Origin: Companilactobacillus bobalius
GTDB lineage: Bacteria; Bacillota; Bacilli; Lactobacillales; Lactobacillaceae
DNA: 64,000 nt
Direction: 5' to 3'
NCBI RefSeq assembly: GCF_009764355.1
Contig: NZ_LNUA01000011.1
Coordinates: 186,001-250,000 of the forward strand
In this document: piece by piece, positions 19,130 through 28,534 of the stretch
How positions within the stretch are numbered: the stretch's first letter is position 1
How the letters are laid out: the number at the start of each line of letters is the position of its first letter
The notes under the pieces: generated by a model
What the model was told of the DNA's origin: nothing
The model's database searches: none
Seen by the model: the letters and a program-made list of their open reading frames with translations, nothing else
Made by a program: the position numbers and the translations under genes

Positions 19130-19828
19130 ATGAAGACGAAAAAAATGTTTTTAACAAATGGTTTAGTATGGGGATGGATTTTGATCTTGGGGTTAGGCCA
19201 AATTGATATAGTTAATGCATCCTCTAATGATAATAGTGATGTAGTGGAGAATGTGAATGCTACCAAACAAGACGAGAATATTGATACATCCTCGAATACG
19301 GTTCATGATTTCACGATACATTTAGGTGATTCAGCTCCAATGTTGAAGGATTTTGTGAATTCAGACGGTGATAGACAAAAATTTACTAGATTAGATTTGA
19401 CTAAAGTCGATTTAGCTAAAGAGGGTACTTATGATGTTGTAGTAAGTACAGCCAATGGAGAGAATGTTACAGTTCATTTGACCATTTTGCCTATTGCACC
19501 GGTAAAATCAACTGATAATTCGAATACTGAGAATAAAAGTGATACAAAAATTGTTAATAAATCCAAAAATCATGTGCAGCCCTTAAAGACGACAGGGATG
19601 GTTATGTTTGGAACTGTTTATAAAGCTCCAGAAGTAAAAAAGGAAGCTGTAAAAGAGACAGAACAATCCCATTTTAAGGATAATTTAGTAAGCGCTCGCA
19701 GAAATCCAGCGAATAATCTAAAAACTTTTCCACAAACAGGTAACGATAATGACATTAAAGTCCGTCTATTAGGCGTTGCACTGGGATTTTTAGCTTTGAT
19801 CAATTTAGATTTTAAAAAATTCAATTGA
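19130..19828 (+). CDS. Small wall-anchored protein with Ig-like domain and FPQTG sorting signal
   Basis: 232 residues from the ATG at 19130, eight bases after AGGTGG. Signal peptide runs to about residue 31 (IDIVNA). One DUF5011/LapB-type Ig-like domain occupies about residues 60-125 (LDLTKVDLAKEGTYDVVVST, then VTVHLTI). A Lys/Asn linker leads to the sorting region FPQTGN, a hydrophobic stretch (LLGVALGFLALINL) and a KK tail. The motif is a variant of LPxTG with Phe for Leu, so sortase A use is likely but not certain. Stand-alone gene. Confidence 0.72.
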   Translation: MKTKKMFLTNGLVWGWILILGLGQIDIVNASSNDNSDVVENVNATKQDENIDTSSNTVHDFTIHLGDSAPMLKDFVNSDGDRQKFTRLDLTKVDLAKEGTYDVVVSTANGENVTVHLTILPIAPVKSTDNSNTENKSDTKIVNKSKNHVQPLKTTGMVMFGTVYKAPEVKKEAVKETEQSHFKDNLVSARRNPANNLKTFPQTGNDNDIKVRLLGVALGFLALINLDFKKFN

Positions 19829-19942
19829 GTTAAAGAAAATATCTTCTTTTATGGTTTATTTAGCCTACGGATATTGAAATACCGCGATTAGTTTGATAAA
19901 ATTATATGCGGTTTACAATAATCATGAAAGAAGGAAACAGAA

Positions 19943-20671
19943 ATGTCAGGACATTCAAAATGGCATAACATCCAAGGTAGAAAAAGCGCCCAAGATGCAA
20001 AACGTGGTAAAATCTTCCAAAAGCTGTCTCGTGAGTTATTCATGGCAGCTAAATCGGGTGGTGCCGATCCTAACGATAATGCTGCCCTTCGTTTAATCGT
20101 AGATAAAGCTCGTGCAGCTAATATGCCAAAGGACAACATCAAACGTGCCTTAGACAAGGCTGAAGGTGGCAGTGATGAACATTATGATGAAGTTACATAC
20201 GAAGGCTACGCTCCAGGTGGAGTTGCAGTTCTAGTAGAAGCTTTAACAGATAACAAGAACAGAACTGCTTCTGCCGTACGTGTTGCATTTACCCGTAACG
20301 GAGGAAGCTTGGGCTCAAGTGGTTCAGTTGCTTACATGTTCGACCGTAAAGGTTACATTGTTTTGGACCGTACAAAGAATACTCAAGACGAAGATACTGT
20401 TTTGATGGATATCATGGACCTTGGTGCTGATGATCTACAAACATCAGATGACGCTTATGAAATCTATACTGAAGCTAAAGAATTTGCAGCCGTTCGTGAT
20501 GGTTTGATCGAAAAGGGCTACGAACTTGCTGATTCAGAATTAACAATGATTCCTCAAAACACTACACCTGTTCCAGAAGAGAAAAAAGAACAATTTCAAC
20601 ATATGATTGATCAACTTGAAGATGATGAAGATGTTTCAGAAGTTTATACTGCTGCTGACGATGAAGAATAA
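19943..20671 (+). CDS. yebC: YebC/PmpR family transcription or translation regulator
   Basis: 242 residues beginning [20 protein letters not shown], diagnostic of the YebC/PmpR family. The family was described as DNA-binding regulators and more recently linked to relief of ribosome stalling at polyproline. Central [14 protein letters not shown] and acidic C-terminus are typical. AAGGAA ribosome site. Codon usage is that of a well expressed gene. Confidence 0.95.
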   Translation: MSGHSKWHNIQGRKSAQDAKRGKIFQKLSRELFMAAKSGGADPNDNAALRLIVDKARAANMPKDNIKRALDKAEGGSDEHYDEVTYEGYAPGGVAVLVEALTDNKNRTASAVRVAFTRNGGSLGSSGSVAYMFDRKGYIVLDRTKNTQDEDTVLMDIMDLGADDLQTSDDAYEIYTEAKEFAAVRDGLIEKGYELADSELTMIPQNTTPVPEEKKEQFQHMIDQLEDDEDVSEVYTAADDEE

Positions 20672-20682
20672 GTTCTTTAACT

Positions 20683-20720
20683 AAAAAGACCGTAAACATT
20701 ATGTTTACGATCTTTTTTTG
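20683..20720. terminator. Bidirectional terminator between yebC and RpiR gene
   Basis: AAAGACCGTAAACAT pairs with ATGTTTACGATCTTT, T-runs on both strands; the RpiR stop codon lies inside. Confidence 0.88.
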
Positions 20721-21592
20721 TCTTTAGGGATACTATCAAGGATGTCGTTAGAAGTTAGTTTATTATAGTTACTCTGCAATTTGATTAAATTCTTTTTGTA
20801 TGATTGTGAGTAAACGATGGCAAAGAGAGTATCCAGTAGATATTCAAAGGTGATTTGGGAAGCAAAAGTACTGACCTTAAAAATATCGTACTCGTTTTGA
20901 ATGATGGAAATAGTTTGAGAGGCATATTGAATCATTTGACTGTCAGGATTACCTGTTATCAAGAGTGTAGGAACTTTCTGTTGTTTTAGAAATTTTATTA
21001 GATTCAAATAGTTGGAACTATTACCAGTATAAGAAAGAAAAATTGCTAAGTCATTTTCATCCAAATTGACGGAAGTCCATGATTCATCACTGTATTCTTC
21101 AGCGATGATGGCAAATTTATTAATCTTAACAAGTTTACTCTGAAAACCACGAGCTCGAATCTGAGTGTCACCAATTGCGAAGAGAACTAGACGTTTGCTT
21201 TCCATAATTTTGGCAGCAGCAGCGTTTAGTTCTTTTTCGCTTATTTGCGCTAAAGTTCTTTTTACAGCGTTGATAGTTAAGTCGGAAATGTTTTTGGCAA
21301 TATCAAGGGCTGAGTCAGTCGAAGAAAAAGGAAAATTGGCATCGACATCATTTAGCTTGGTAATATTTTGTTGAACATCCTTACTGATGTCTTGTCGCAT
21401 GGCTCGAAAGCCACTGTAATCTAATTTTTTGGCAAAACGGACAATCGCCGAATGGGATGTATAAGTTTTTGAGGCTAAAGTTTGAATTGCCATGGTCGAG
21501 ACGGCATTAAGATTGTTTTCGATGTATTTAGCGATACGTTGTTCGTTATCGGTTAAATCATTAATATGGGTAATTCTATCTGAAAAAAGCAT
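20705..21592 (-). CDS. RpiR/MurR family transcriptional regulator
   Basis: 295 residues from the ATG at 21592 (AAGGAGA eight bases ahead). N-terminal HTH_6 domain: DNEQRIAKYIENN, then MAIQTLASKTYTSHSAIVRF with AKKLDYSGF. C-terminal SIS domain about residues 110-250 (VLFAIGDTQIRARGF, FLSYTGNSSNYLNLIKFLK) binds a sugar phosphate. Divergent from two Gfo/Idh dehydrogenases, which are its likely targets. The intergenic region holds AACATAATGTT (21633-21643), a possible operator. Confidence 0.88.
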   Translation of the reverse strand: MLFSDRITHINDLTDNEQRIAKYIENNLNAVSTMAIQTLASKTYTSHSAIVRFAKKLDYSGFRAMRQDISKDVQQNITKLNDVDANFPFSSTDSALDIAKNISDLTINAVKRTLAQISEKELNAAAAKIMESKRLVLFAIGDTQIRARGFQSKLVKINKFAIIAEEYSDESWTSVNLDENDLAIFLSYTGNSSNYLNLIKFLKQQKVPTLLITGNPDSQMIQYASQTISIIQNEYDIFKVSTFASQITFEYLLDTLFAIVYSQSYKKNLIKLQSNYNKLTSNDILDSIPKDKKRS

Positions 21593-21762
21593 AAGCAGAT
21601 CTCCTTCTAAACTGATTATACCGAATCCATTGAACATAATGTTTATGAGATTGGTGTAATTGATACTTATCTTTGTTCATAATGACCAGTTTCAAGTCAA
21701 AAGGTTATCAATTTGGTCTTTTGCCTGTAGAGTGTGTTTATGGATAAAGGGAGGAATCAATT

Positions 21763-22803
21763 ATGAAAAAATTGACTATCGCATATATTGGGAATGGTAA
21801 AAGTGCTAACCGTTATCATCTACCATTTTCATTAAAATTAAAGGATCAAATTAAAGTAAAGACAATCTACGCTCGTCACATCAGCCATGATGTTTGGAAG
21901 AGGATTGACGGAATCAATTATACGACTGATATAAATGATATTTATAATGATCCAGAAATTCAATTAGTGGTTTTGTCAGTCCCAGCTGAAGCACATTATA
22001 AATTAGCAAAAGAAGTACTCAATCATAATAAGAATGTATTGGTAGAAAAACCATTTACAGAAACAGAAGCCCAAGCCAAAGAATTATTTCAATTGGCAAA
22101 TGATAAACATCTATTGATTCAATGTTATCAAAATCGTCGTTACGATTCAGATTTCTTAACTGTTCAAAAAGTGATTGAAAGTGGAAAACTTGGGGATATC
22201 TTGGAAGTTGAATCGACCTATGATTATTTCCGTCCTTATGTTCCTGAAGGCGAAAAACAATTTTCAGTTGGTCATAGTTTCTTGTATGGTCATGCCTGCC
22301 ATACCTTGGATCAAATTATTTCATATTTTGGCAAAGCAGATAAAGTTCACTACGATGTTCGTCAACTATTAGGTGAAAATCGCATGAACGATTACTTTGA
22401 TATTGATATGTATTACGGAATTATGAAGGTTTCAGTTAAGTCGAGTTATTTCAGATTAGTACCACGTCCTAGTTTTACGGTTTATGGTAAAAAAGGTGTC
22501 TTTGTGAAACAGGATATGGATCGTCAAGAAGTTGATTTGAAGCATTTTTATATGCCAGATCATGATGATTTCGGTATTGATCGTCCAGAGGATTATGGAA
22601 CTTTAACTTATTTAGATGATAACGATCAATATCATCAGGAAAAAGTTGTTTCTGAAGTTGGCGATTATAGTCGTGTCTATCAAGGACTATATGATGCTAT
22701 CATCAACGGCAAGCCTAAGACAGTAAAAGATGAAGAGACTATTTATCAAATTCATATGCTCGAAATGGGTATAAATCAAATTACGGAAGAGGAAGGTAAT
22801 TAG
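21763..22803 (+). CDS. Gfo/Idh/MocA family oxidoreductase
   Basis: 346 residues. N-terminal Rossmann fold with YIGNGKSANRYHLP (an unusual variant of GxGxxG), then the family signature VEKPFTETEAQA (EKP motif, residues about 90-100) whose Lys is catalytic, and the C-terminal domain with GHACHTLDQI carrying the active-site His. Substrate unknown; YdgJ/scyllo-inositol or sugar dehydrogenase relatives are the nearest idea. AAAGGGAGG ribosome site. One base separates it from the next dehydrogenase. Confidence 0.88.
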   Translation: MKKLTIAYIGNGKSANRYHLPFSLKLKDQIKVKTIYARHISHDVWKRIDGINYTTDINDIYNDPEIQLVVLSVPAEAHYKLAKEVLNHNKNVLVEKPFTETEAQAKELFQLANDKHLLIQCYQNRRYDSDFLTVQKVIESGKLGDILEVESTYDYFRPYVPEGEKQFSVGHSFLYGHACHTLDQIISYFGKADKVHYDVRQLLGENRMNDYFDIDMYYGIMKVSVKSSYFRLVPRPSFTVYGKKGVFVKQDMDRQEVDLKHFYMPDHDDFGIDRPEDYGTLTYLDDNDQYHQEKVVSEVGDYSRVYQGLYDAIINGKPKTVKDEETIYQIHMLEMGINQITEEEGN

Positions 22804-22804
22804 G

Positions 22805-23782
22805 ATGAAATTAGCGATATTTGGAGCTGGCATGATCGTCAAAGATTTCCTAACGATGATTCACGATATCCCTGAAGTGGAATTAACTGCTATTATGGGA
22901 ACACCAAAAGATTTATCAACTATGGAAGAATTGCAAAAAACTAATCAGATCAAGAAGATTTATACTGATGCAAAGGAGTGCTTAGCTGATCCAGAAATTG
23001 ATACTGTATATGTGGCATTGCCTAACTTTTTACATTATCAGTTTGCTAAAATGGCTTTGGAAGCTGGCAAAAATGTTATTTGCGAAAAACCATTTACATT
23101 GAATTCGATCCAATTAGTTGAGTTAAAAAAATTAGCTGAAGCTAAAAATCTAATTTTGGTTGAAGCAATTACTAATCAATACTTGTCTAATTATCAATCA
23201 CTAAAACAAGCCTTACCGGAGCTAGGATCTTTAAAGGTAATTGAATGCAATTATTCACAATATTCGCATCGTTATGACGCCTTTTTAGCTGGAAAAATCT
23301 TGCCAGTCTTTGATCCTAAAAAAGGTGGCGGCGCTCTAATGGATTTGAATATTTACAATATTCATTTTGTAATTGGTTTGATGGGTGCTCCTAAGGCAGT
23401 TCATTATTATGCTAACGTAACGCGAGGAATTGATACTTCCGGTATTTTGGTACTCGATTATCCTGGGACAAAAGTGGTCTGCATTGCTGCTAAGGATTGT
23501 TCAGCTCAGGTTACTTCAACTATTCAAGGCAATAAAGGATCAATTGTTGTTGATGGACCAACCAATGTAATGAAGGATTACAGTGAACAACTAAATGGTG
23601 CTGAATCTGAACAGGTAGATAAAAAAATTCATTCTCATCGCATGTATGAAGAGTTTAAAACTTTCAATCAAATGATCAAACAACACGATATGAAAGCCGC
23701 TAAAGAAAGAATGCAACACAGTATGACCGTTATGAACGTTGTCGATGCTGCATTGAAAGATTCAGGAATTAAATTAGGTTAA
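22805..23782 (+). CDS. Gfo/Idh/MocA family oxidoreductase
   Basis: 325 residues, a different subfamily from its neighbour. Rossmann motif FGAGMIVKDF, then CEKPFTLNS with the catalytic Lys, and GGGALMDLNIYNIHFV as the C-terminal His-containing helix. Paired, non-identical dehydrogenases of this type often act in sequence or on epimeric sugars; the RpiR regulator with a sugar-phosphate domain next door supports a carbohydrate role. Followed by a strong terminator. Confidence 0.9.
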   Translation: MKLAIFGAGMIVKDFLTMIHDIPEVELTAIMGTPKDLSTMEELQKTNQIKKIYTDAKECLADPEIDTVYVALPNFLHYQFAKMALEAGKNVICEKPFTLNSIQLVELKKLAEAKNLILVEAITNQYLSNYQSLKQALPELGSLKVIECNYSQYSHRYDAFLAGKILPVFDPKKGGGALMDLNIYNIHFVIGLMGAPKAVHYYANVTRGIDTSGILVLDYPGTKVVCIAAKDCSAQVTSTIQGNKGSIVVDGPTNVMKDYSEQLNGAESEQVDKKIHSHRMYEEFKTFNQMIKQHDMKAAKERMQHSMTVMNVVDAALKDSGIKLG

Positions 23783-23829
23783 AAATACTCTCAGTAATTG
23801 TAAAAAAGATTACTGAGAGTATTTTTTTG
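23782..23829 (+). terminator. Terminator between dehydrogenase operon and comG
   Basis: AATACTCTCAGTAAT pairs perfectly with ATTACTGAGAGTATT, followed by seven T's. Confidence 0.92.
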
Positions 23830-23868
23830 CTTTTTTCTTCGTAATTTTTACCTGAAAGGGGGCATTTG

Positions 23869-24837
23869 ATGACAGCCGAAACAATGGTCAATAATTTATT
23901 AACGGAAGCATGTATCAATAAAATTTCAGATATTTATTTTTTTCCACACGATAACTTTTATCACATTGAAGCGAGTAATTCTTTTCAGAACTACACAGTA
24001 GCCGATTTAACTAATGATGAGAGTTTTGCCATTATGAATTTTTTAAAATTTAATGGTGGATTAGATGTATCTGAGCGACGTCGGTCACAGAAAGGATCGT
24101 TTAATTTTAACTATCAAAATAAACGTATCTTTATCAGAATTTCCTCAGTAGGAGATTTTCAGAATCGTGAATCCATGGTCGTGAGATTAATTTATCCACA
24201 GGAATTTAATTCAATGGTGAATGAAATTTTAATTCAGAAAATTTTACCAATCGCCCGACGAAAAGGAATGATGTTATTTTCTGGACCAATGGGCTCAGGC
24301 AAAACTTCTTTGATGTACACTCTGGGACGACAATTAAGTATTAATAAGAAAGTTATGTGTATTGAGGACCCAATTGAGATTGTTGAAGATAGTTTTTTAC
24401 AGTTACAAGTCAACGATGATGCAGGGATGACTTATGAAGAATTGATAAAAACTAGTCTTCGTCATCGACCAGAGGTGTTAATTATCGGTGAAATTAGGGA
24501 TAAACATACAGCACAGCAGGCCATTCAAGCGGCACTCTGTGGTTATACAGTGATGTCAACGATTCATGGAAAATCTAAGTATTCCATTCTTCAGCGTTTG
24601 CGACAATTTGGAATTGACGAGATTGATATTTTGAATGGGATTAATTTTATTTCCTATCAACGTTTAATACCGACCTTTAATGATTTGGAATTGTTTATTG
24701 ATACCTTAAATTCAACACAGATTGAGAAATATTTAAAAGATGAAGTTGCTGATAAAAATTGGCAAACAATGTTAGAAGAAGCCTATCAAGTCGGTCGAAT
24801 CAATCAAAAAACTTATCAGGAATATATTTATGGTTAA
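23869..24837 (+). CDS. comGA: Competence pilus assembly ATPase ComGA
   Basis: 322 residues from the ATG at 23869 after GAAAGGGGG. Type II/IV secretion ATPase: Walker A GPMGSGKTSL (about residue 140), Asp box MCIEDPIEI, Walker B VLIIGEIRD, and His box STIHGKS. It powers assembly of the competence pseudopilus for DNA uptake. The cytoplasmic ATPase starts a seven-gene operon with every junction overlapping. Only 39 bases separate it from the previous terminator, so any promoter must overlap that terminator. Confidence 0.95.
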   Translation: MTAETMVNNLLTEACINKISDIYFFPHDNFYHIEASNSFQNYTVADLTNDESFAIMNFLKFNGGLDVSERRRSQKGSFNFNYQNKRIFIRISSVGDFQNRESMVVRLIYPQEFNSMVNEILIQKILPIARRKGMMLFSGPMGSGKTSLMYTLGRQLSINKKVMCIEDPIEIVEDSFLQLQVNDDAGMTYEELIKTSLRHRPEVLIIGEIRDKHTAQQAIQAALCGYTVMSTIHGKSKYSILQRLRQFGIDEIDILNGINFISYQRLIPTFNDLELFIDTLNSTQIEKYLKDEVADKNWQTMLEEAYQVGRINQKTYQEYIYG

Positions 24838-25816
24838 AAAGTTTTCAACGGCAAAAAAAGCTGAATATTTAATTTTAATTAGTAAACTTTTGAAAAATGG
24901 TTTTTCACTAAGTGATTCAATCAATTGTCTCCGTTTACTGGACGATGAGAAAAGTGTATTTGATCTGATTTATCAGGATTTACAGCAAGGGAAAATGATT
25001 TCACAATCATTGATCCATTTTAAATTACCCGCTGTTATTTATAATCAATTGATTATCGCCCAAAACCATGGAAGATTGGCTCAAGCCTTAGAACAGACTG
25101 GGGTTCTCTTACAAAGTCAGTCTAAACAGAAGAACAAATTTAAAGAATTGTTGGCTTATCCTGCTTTCATATTAATGTTTTTAATCACAATGTTAATAGG
25201 GATGAAACTCTATATTGTTCCTCAGTTAGCTGTCGCAGGTGGTAGTCAGGCAATAGACTTATTTCTAGGATTAATTTTACTAGTTCTGCTTTTGATAACC
25301 TTAAGTATTTTCTCATTAGCAATCTTTCTTAGAAAAAAAGATGAGTATGATCGGGCTTTGTTTCTTGTGAAATTACCATTTGTAGGGAAAATTTATCAGA
25401 GCTTTTTTCATTTTTTGATATTACAAGGATTAGGAATGCAATTGGCTAACGGAATGAACCTCCAAAGCATTTGTGAAAATAATAATCACTTTCAAAAAGG
25501 TTCAATTCAAGAGCATTTGGCGACTAAATTTATTAATAATTTGATTAGTGGGAAAAGCTTATTAACATTGGTCGAAAAAGAACCACTGTTGCCAAAACAA
25601 TTACAGATTATCTTACAAGCTGGTGAAAGTGGAACGGCATTGGCACAAGATATCTTGTTGATGTCAGAATTAAAATTTGAAGAAACACAACGTAATCTCA
25701 AAAAATTATTAGGACTAGTACAGCCAATTTTATTTGCCGTTATAGCGATTGTAATTGTCGTAACTTACTTAATAGTTTTGTTACCAATTTATGGAATGAT
25801 GAAGGGAATCTCGTAA
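24830..25816 (+). CDS. comGB: Competence pilus platform protein ComGB
   Basis: 328 residues, T2SSF fold with three membrane helices (about residues 110-130, 145-165 and 300-325). It is the inner-membrane platform that couples ComGA to pseudopilin assembly. The start overlaps the comGA end by eight bases, and the stop shares its last base with the comGC start. Confidence 0.92.
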   Translation: MVKKFSTAKKAEYLILISKLLKNGFSLSDSINCLRLLDDEKSVFDLIYQDLQQGKMISQSLIHFKLPAVIYNQLIIAQNHGRLAQALEQTGVLLQSQSKQKNKFKELLAYPAFILMFLITMLIGMKLYIVPQLAVAGGSQAIDLFLGLILLVLLLITLSIFSLAIFLRKKDEYDRALFLVKLPFVGKIYQSFFHFLILQGLGMQLANGMNLQSICENNNHFQKGSIQEHLATKFINNLISGKSLLTLVEKEPLLPKQLQIILQAGESGTALAQDILLMSELKFEETQRNLKKLLGLVQPILFAVIAIVIVVTYLIVLLPIYGMMKGIS

Positions 25817-26145
25817 TGAAGAAAATAAGAAAAGGTTTTACTTTAATTGAAATGGTTATCGTCTTGTTCATAATCTCATTGTTACTTTTGATTATGATTC
25901 CCAATTTAACTAAGCAACGTGATAACGCCAATAAGAAATCGAATGAGGCTTTAAGAACTACTGTTGTTAGTCAAGCTGGGTTATATTCGGAAGATCATTC
26001 TGAAGATGAAATCAATATAGGCACATTAAAAAAAGCTAATTACATTAGTCAGAAACAATTTGATAAGTTGAATAATGCTAAATTAGATTTGAAGAAGGAT
26101 AAAGAAACCGGAGAATGGACACTAGTAGACACGGGTTCACATTAA
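25816..26145 (+). CDS. comGC: Major competence pseudopilin ComGC
   Basis: 109 residues. Class III prepilin signal KKIRKGFTLIEMVIVLFIIS: ComC cleaves after Gly, leaving methyl-Phe and the Glu5 needed for assembly. A single hydrophobic helix then a small globular domain. Main subunit of the competence pilus. Confidence 0.93.
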   Translation: MKKIRKGFTLIEMVIVLFIISLLLLIMIPNLTKQRDNANKKSNEALRTTVVSQAGLYSEDHSEDEINIGTLKKANYISQKQFDKLNNAKLDLKKDKETGEWTLVDTGSH

Positions 26146-26567
26146 TTGAAACAGTAATTGGTTTAGCAATCGTCTGTAGTTTGGTTGCTGTATCAGTGTG
26201 GAACCTCAAAGATTATCAAGCTCGTATTGAAGAAAAAGAATCCTTAGAGTGGTTTAAGAATTCGTTTAAAAATGAAATGAATTATTCTTATCTTAATCAG
26301 AAACCGGCTTATCTAAAAATTCGTGGTGATCACGTTACTTTTGGGCGGTATGCAGTTAATGGAAAAATTGTTTTAAAGAAAAAGATTTTTCCAAAAACCT
26401 TGAGGAATACTAACGGTCCGATTGATTATTTTATTAGGAGGTCTGGTCAGTCGGATCCTAAAATAATTATATTTGAATCCAAACTGACACATCGTAAGTA
26501 TGAATATCGAATTCAAATGGGATGGGGTGAAATTATTGAAAAGACACAGCGGCTTTATCCTGGTTGA
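26115..26567 (+). CDS. comGD: Minor competence pseudopilin ComGD
   Basis: 150 residues, start inside comGC (31-base overlap). Prepilin site HGFTLIETVIGLAIV with Glu5, then a beta-rich minor pilin domain. The overlap makes it translationally coupled. Confidence 0.87.
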   Translation: MDTSRHGFTLIETVIGLAIVCSLVAVSVWNLKDYQARIEEKESLEWFKNSFKNEMNYSYLNQKPAYLKIRGDHVTFGRYAVNGKIVLKKKIFPKTLRNTNGPIDYFIRRSGQSDPKIIIFESKLTHRKYEYRIQMGWGEIIEKTQRLYPG

Positions 26568-26814
26568 AGCATTAACTTCCTTAACGATTTCTTTAACCAT
26601 TATTTTTATGTTGTCGCTTTGTGTCAGTGAACAGTTCAAATTGATCAATCAGTGGGAACAAAGAGTCAATGCTCACAAAATAATATTGTTGCATTTGGAA
26701 AATTCGCATATGCCTAATAGAGTAACGATAAAGAATCGAATCTATTACTATCAAAAGATTGGAAATACATATCAAGTTAGGGTAAATAATCATGTCTATC
26801 AAGTTAAGAGCTAG
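26536..26814 (+). CDS. comGE: Minor competence pseudopilin ComGE
   Basis: 92 residues from the TTG at 26536 after GGGGTGA; an upstream ATG at 26500 would put 12 extra residues before the prepilin leader and is less plausible. Leader KRHSGFILVEALTSLTIS keeps the G/F cleavage site and Glu5. Identity rests on position and the prepilin motif. Confidence 0.75.
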   Translation: MKRHSGFILVEALTSLTISLTIIFMLSLCVSEQFKLINQWEQRVNAHKIILLHLENSHMPNRVTIKNRIYYYQKIGNTYQVRVNNHVYQVKS

Positions 26815-27265
26815 AAGAAAGGGCTTTGTTCTGTATGAATCAATTTTAGCTTTGATGATAACTTTAATGACTTTAGGAATCTTGCAACAATCATTGTTGA
26901 TAATGAGGACAGTGCAACATACTACGTTTAGAGATCAGCTACGTTGGCATGTAACTCAAGAGAAGATTCAAAGTGAAATGGACCATGCTTTAAGAATAGA
27001 TGAAGTGAAAGACAATCATATATCTTATACAAAACCGGAGTGGCTTAATGATAAGCATCCGGCTTTTGTTTTTAATATCTTTGGCAAAGGGGATAATAAA
27101 ATGTTACGATATAAGACCGTTGTCAGTGGTGGACATGAGCCTATTTTAGTAAATCAAAGAGAAATTAAGATTGAAAAAATCTCAAATTTAGTTATCATAA
27201 CAACAGTGAATAAAGCCGGTGAAAAATCTGAAATGTACTTAACGTTGGATGAACATAAATTGTAA
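26792..27265 (+). CDS. comGF: Competence pseudopilin ComGF
   Basis: 157 residues. Leader RRKGFVLYESILALMITLMT retains cleavage after Gly and Glu5. The rest shows the ComGF pattern FRDQLRWHVTQEKIQSEMD followed by beta strands. Overlaps comGE by 23 bases. Confidence 0.82.
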   Translation: MSIKLRARRKGFVLYESILALMITLMTLGILQQSLLIMRTVQHTTFRDQLRWHVTQEKIQSEMDHALRIDEVKDNHISYTKPEWLNDKHPAFVFNIFGKGDNKMLRYKTVVSGGHEPILVNQREIKIEKISNLVIITTVNKAGEKSEMYLTLDEHKL

Positions 27266-27458
27266 AAGAAGCGGTGCGGTTTTATTAAATAGTATTTTAA
27301 TATTATCGGTCGTAATTTTAATTGTAGGATACACTAGTAATTTGATTGGCGAACAAATCTCGGGATACCGGCGTTTAGATGAGATTTATGAGCAACAAAT
27401 TAACAAGAAAATTAATAAAAGTAATAAAATAGACTATTGTGAATTGACGAGTCCTTGA
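27249..27458 (+). CDS. comGG: Short ComGG-like pseudopilin
   Basis: 69 residues. Prepilin-like leader CKRSGAVLLNSILILSVVIL: cleavage after Gly is possible, but position 5 is Asn rather than Glu, as for the tip subunit of type II pseudopili. Assigned ComGG by position as the last gene of the operon. Overlaps comGF by 17 bases. Confidence 0.6.
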   Translation: MNINCKRSGAVLLNSILILSVVILIVGYTSNLIGEQISGYRRLDEIYEQQINKKINKSNKIDYCELTSP

Positions 27459-27510
27459 ATAAAATCGTTTTCAACGTTAAAATTTTAATTATTAAGCAAA
27501 GAGGTTAACC

Positions 27511-28524
27511 ATGTCAGAAAAAGATATGCAAACATATTTTGATAAGATGAATCAAGCTAATTCTTTATTAAAGGAGTCCTTAAGAGTTAACAACATTGAA
27601 TCACTTGCCGAAACATTAACAGATATTTCTGATGGCAGCGTTTATGTCGAGAACGGTGTTCCTGACAAAGATACTGTTTCTAAGTTAGAAAATATCTATG
27701 CAGAGATGAAGAAATTAAATCTAACTCCACTGCAACTTAAGCAAGCGATTACAGTATCAATTATCAAAGCTCAAAAAGATGATAAAGCTGAAGTTAATAA
27801 ATTAATGACTCCTGATGCGATTGGTTTGATAACTAGCTTAATTGCTTATGAGGTACTAAATGTTCAAAATAAGAAAGACGTGAACATAGTCGATCCAACT
27901 GTTGGAACAGGTAACTTGCTGATTGAAGTTATTGAACAATTGAATATGACTGACAAATTCAATATCAATGCTGCGGCACTTGATAATGACGATGCGTTAG
28001 TTTCTTTAACAAAATCATTTAGTGAAGTAATGAATCTTAATTTAGACGCTTATCATCAGGATAGTGTCGCCGATTGGGATATTACTGATATTGATTTGGC
28101 AGTGGCTGATTTACCAGTTGGCTATTATCCAATTGATGACAATGCTAAGAATTTCAAAACAAAATCAGACAAGGGACATTCTTATGCTCACCATTTGTTG
28201 ATTGAACAAACTATGAATAATTTAAATGACGGTGGAATCGGTATATTCATTGTACCTTCACAGATTTTCCAAACTGACCAAGCAAAGAAATTATCTGAAT
28301 GGATGGTTTCAAGTGTTTATCTGCAAGCTGTATTAGATTTGCCAACAAGCTTATTTGCATCAAAAGAAGCACAAAAGGCAGTCGTAGTTTTACAAAAACA
28401 TGGCGATAATGCTAAGCAAGTGGAAAATGTTTTGATGGGCACAATACCAGATACCAATAACCCTAAGTTGTTTGAGGGATTTAAAGACCAGTTGCAAAGC
28501 TGGGCAAAAAATTTTAAAGGTTAG
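27511..28524 (+). CDS. YtxK-like class I methyltransferase
   Basis: 337 residues. SAM motif I VDPTVGTGNLLIEVIEQL (about residues 125-142) and a motif IV region ADLPVGYYP in place of the NPPY of adenine-N6 methylases. An N-terminal helical extension precedes the fold. Genes of this type sit between comG and ackA in many lactobacilli, and no restriction partner is present; target unknown. AAAGAGG ribosome site. Confidence 0.85.
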   Translation: MSEKDMQTYFDKMNQANSLLKESLRVNNIESLAETLTDISDGSVYVENGVPDKDTVSKLENIYAEMKKLNLTPLQLKQAITVSIIKAQKDDKAEVNKLMTPDAIGLITSLIAYEVLNVQNKKDVNIVDPTVGTGNLLIEVIEQLNMTDKFNINAAALDNDDALVSLTKSFSEVMNLNLDAYHQDSVADWDITDIDLAVADLPVGYYPIDDNAKNFKTKSDKGHSYAHHLLIEQTMNNLNDGGIGIFIVPSQIFQTDQAKKLSEWMVSSVYLQAVLDLPTSLFASKEAQKAVVVLQKHGDNAKQVENVLMGTIPDTNNPKLFEGFKDQLQSWAKNFKG

Positions 28525-28534
28525 GTGAGATTAA

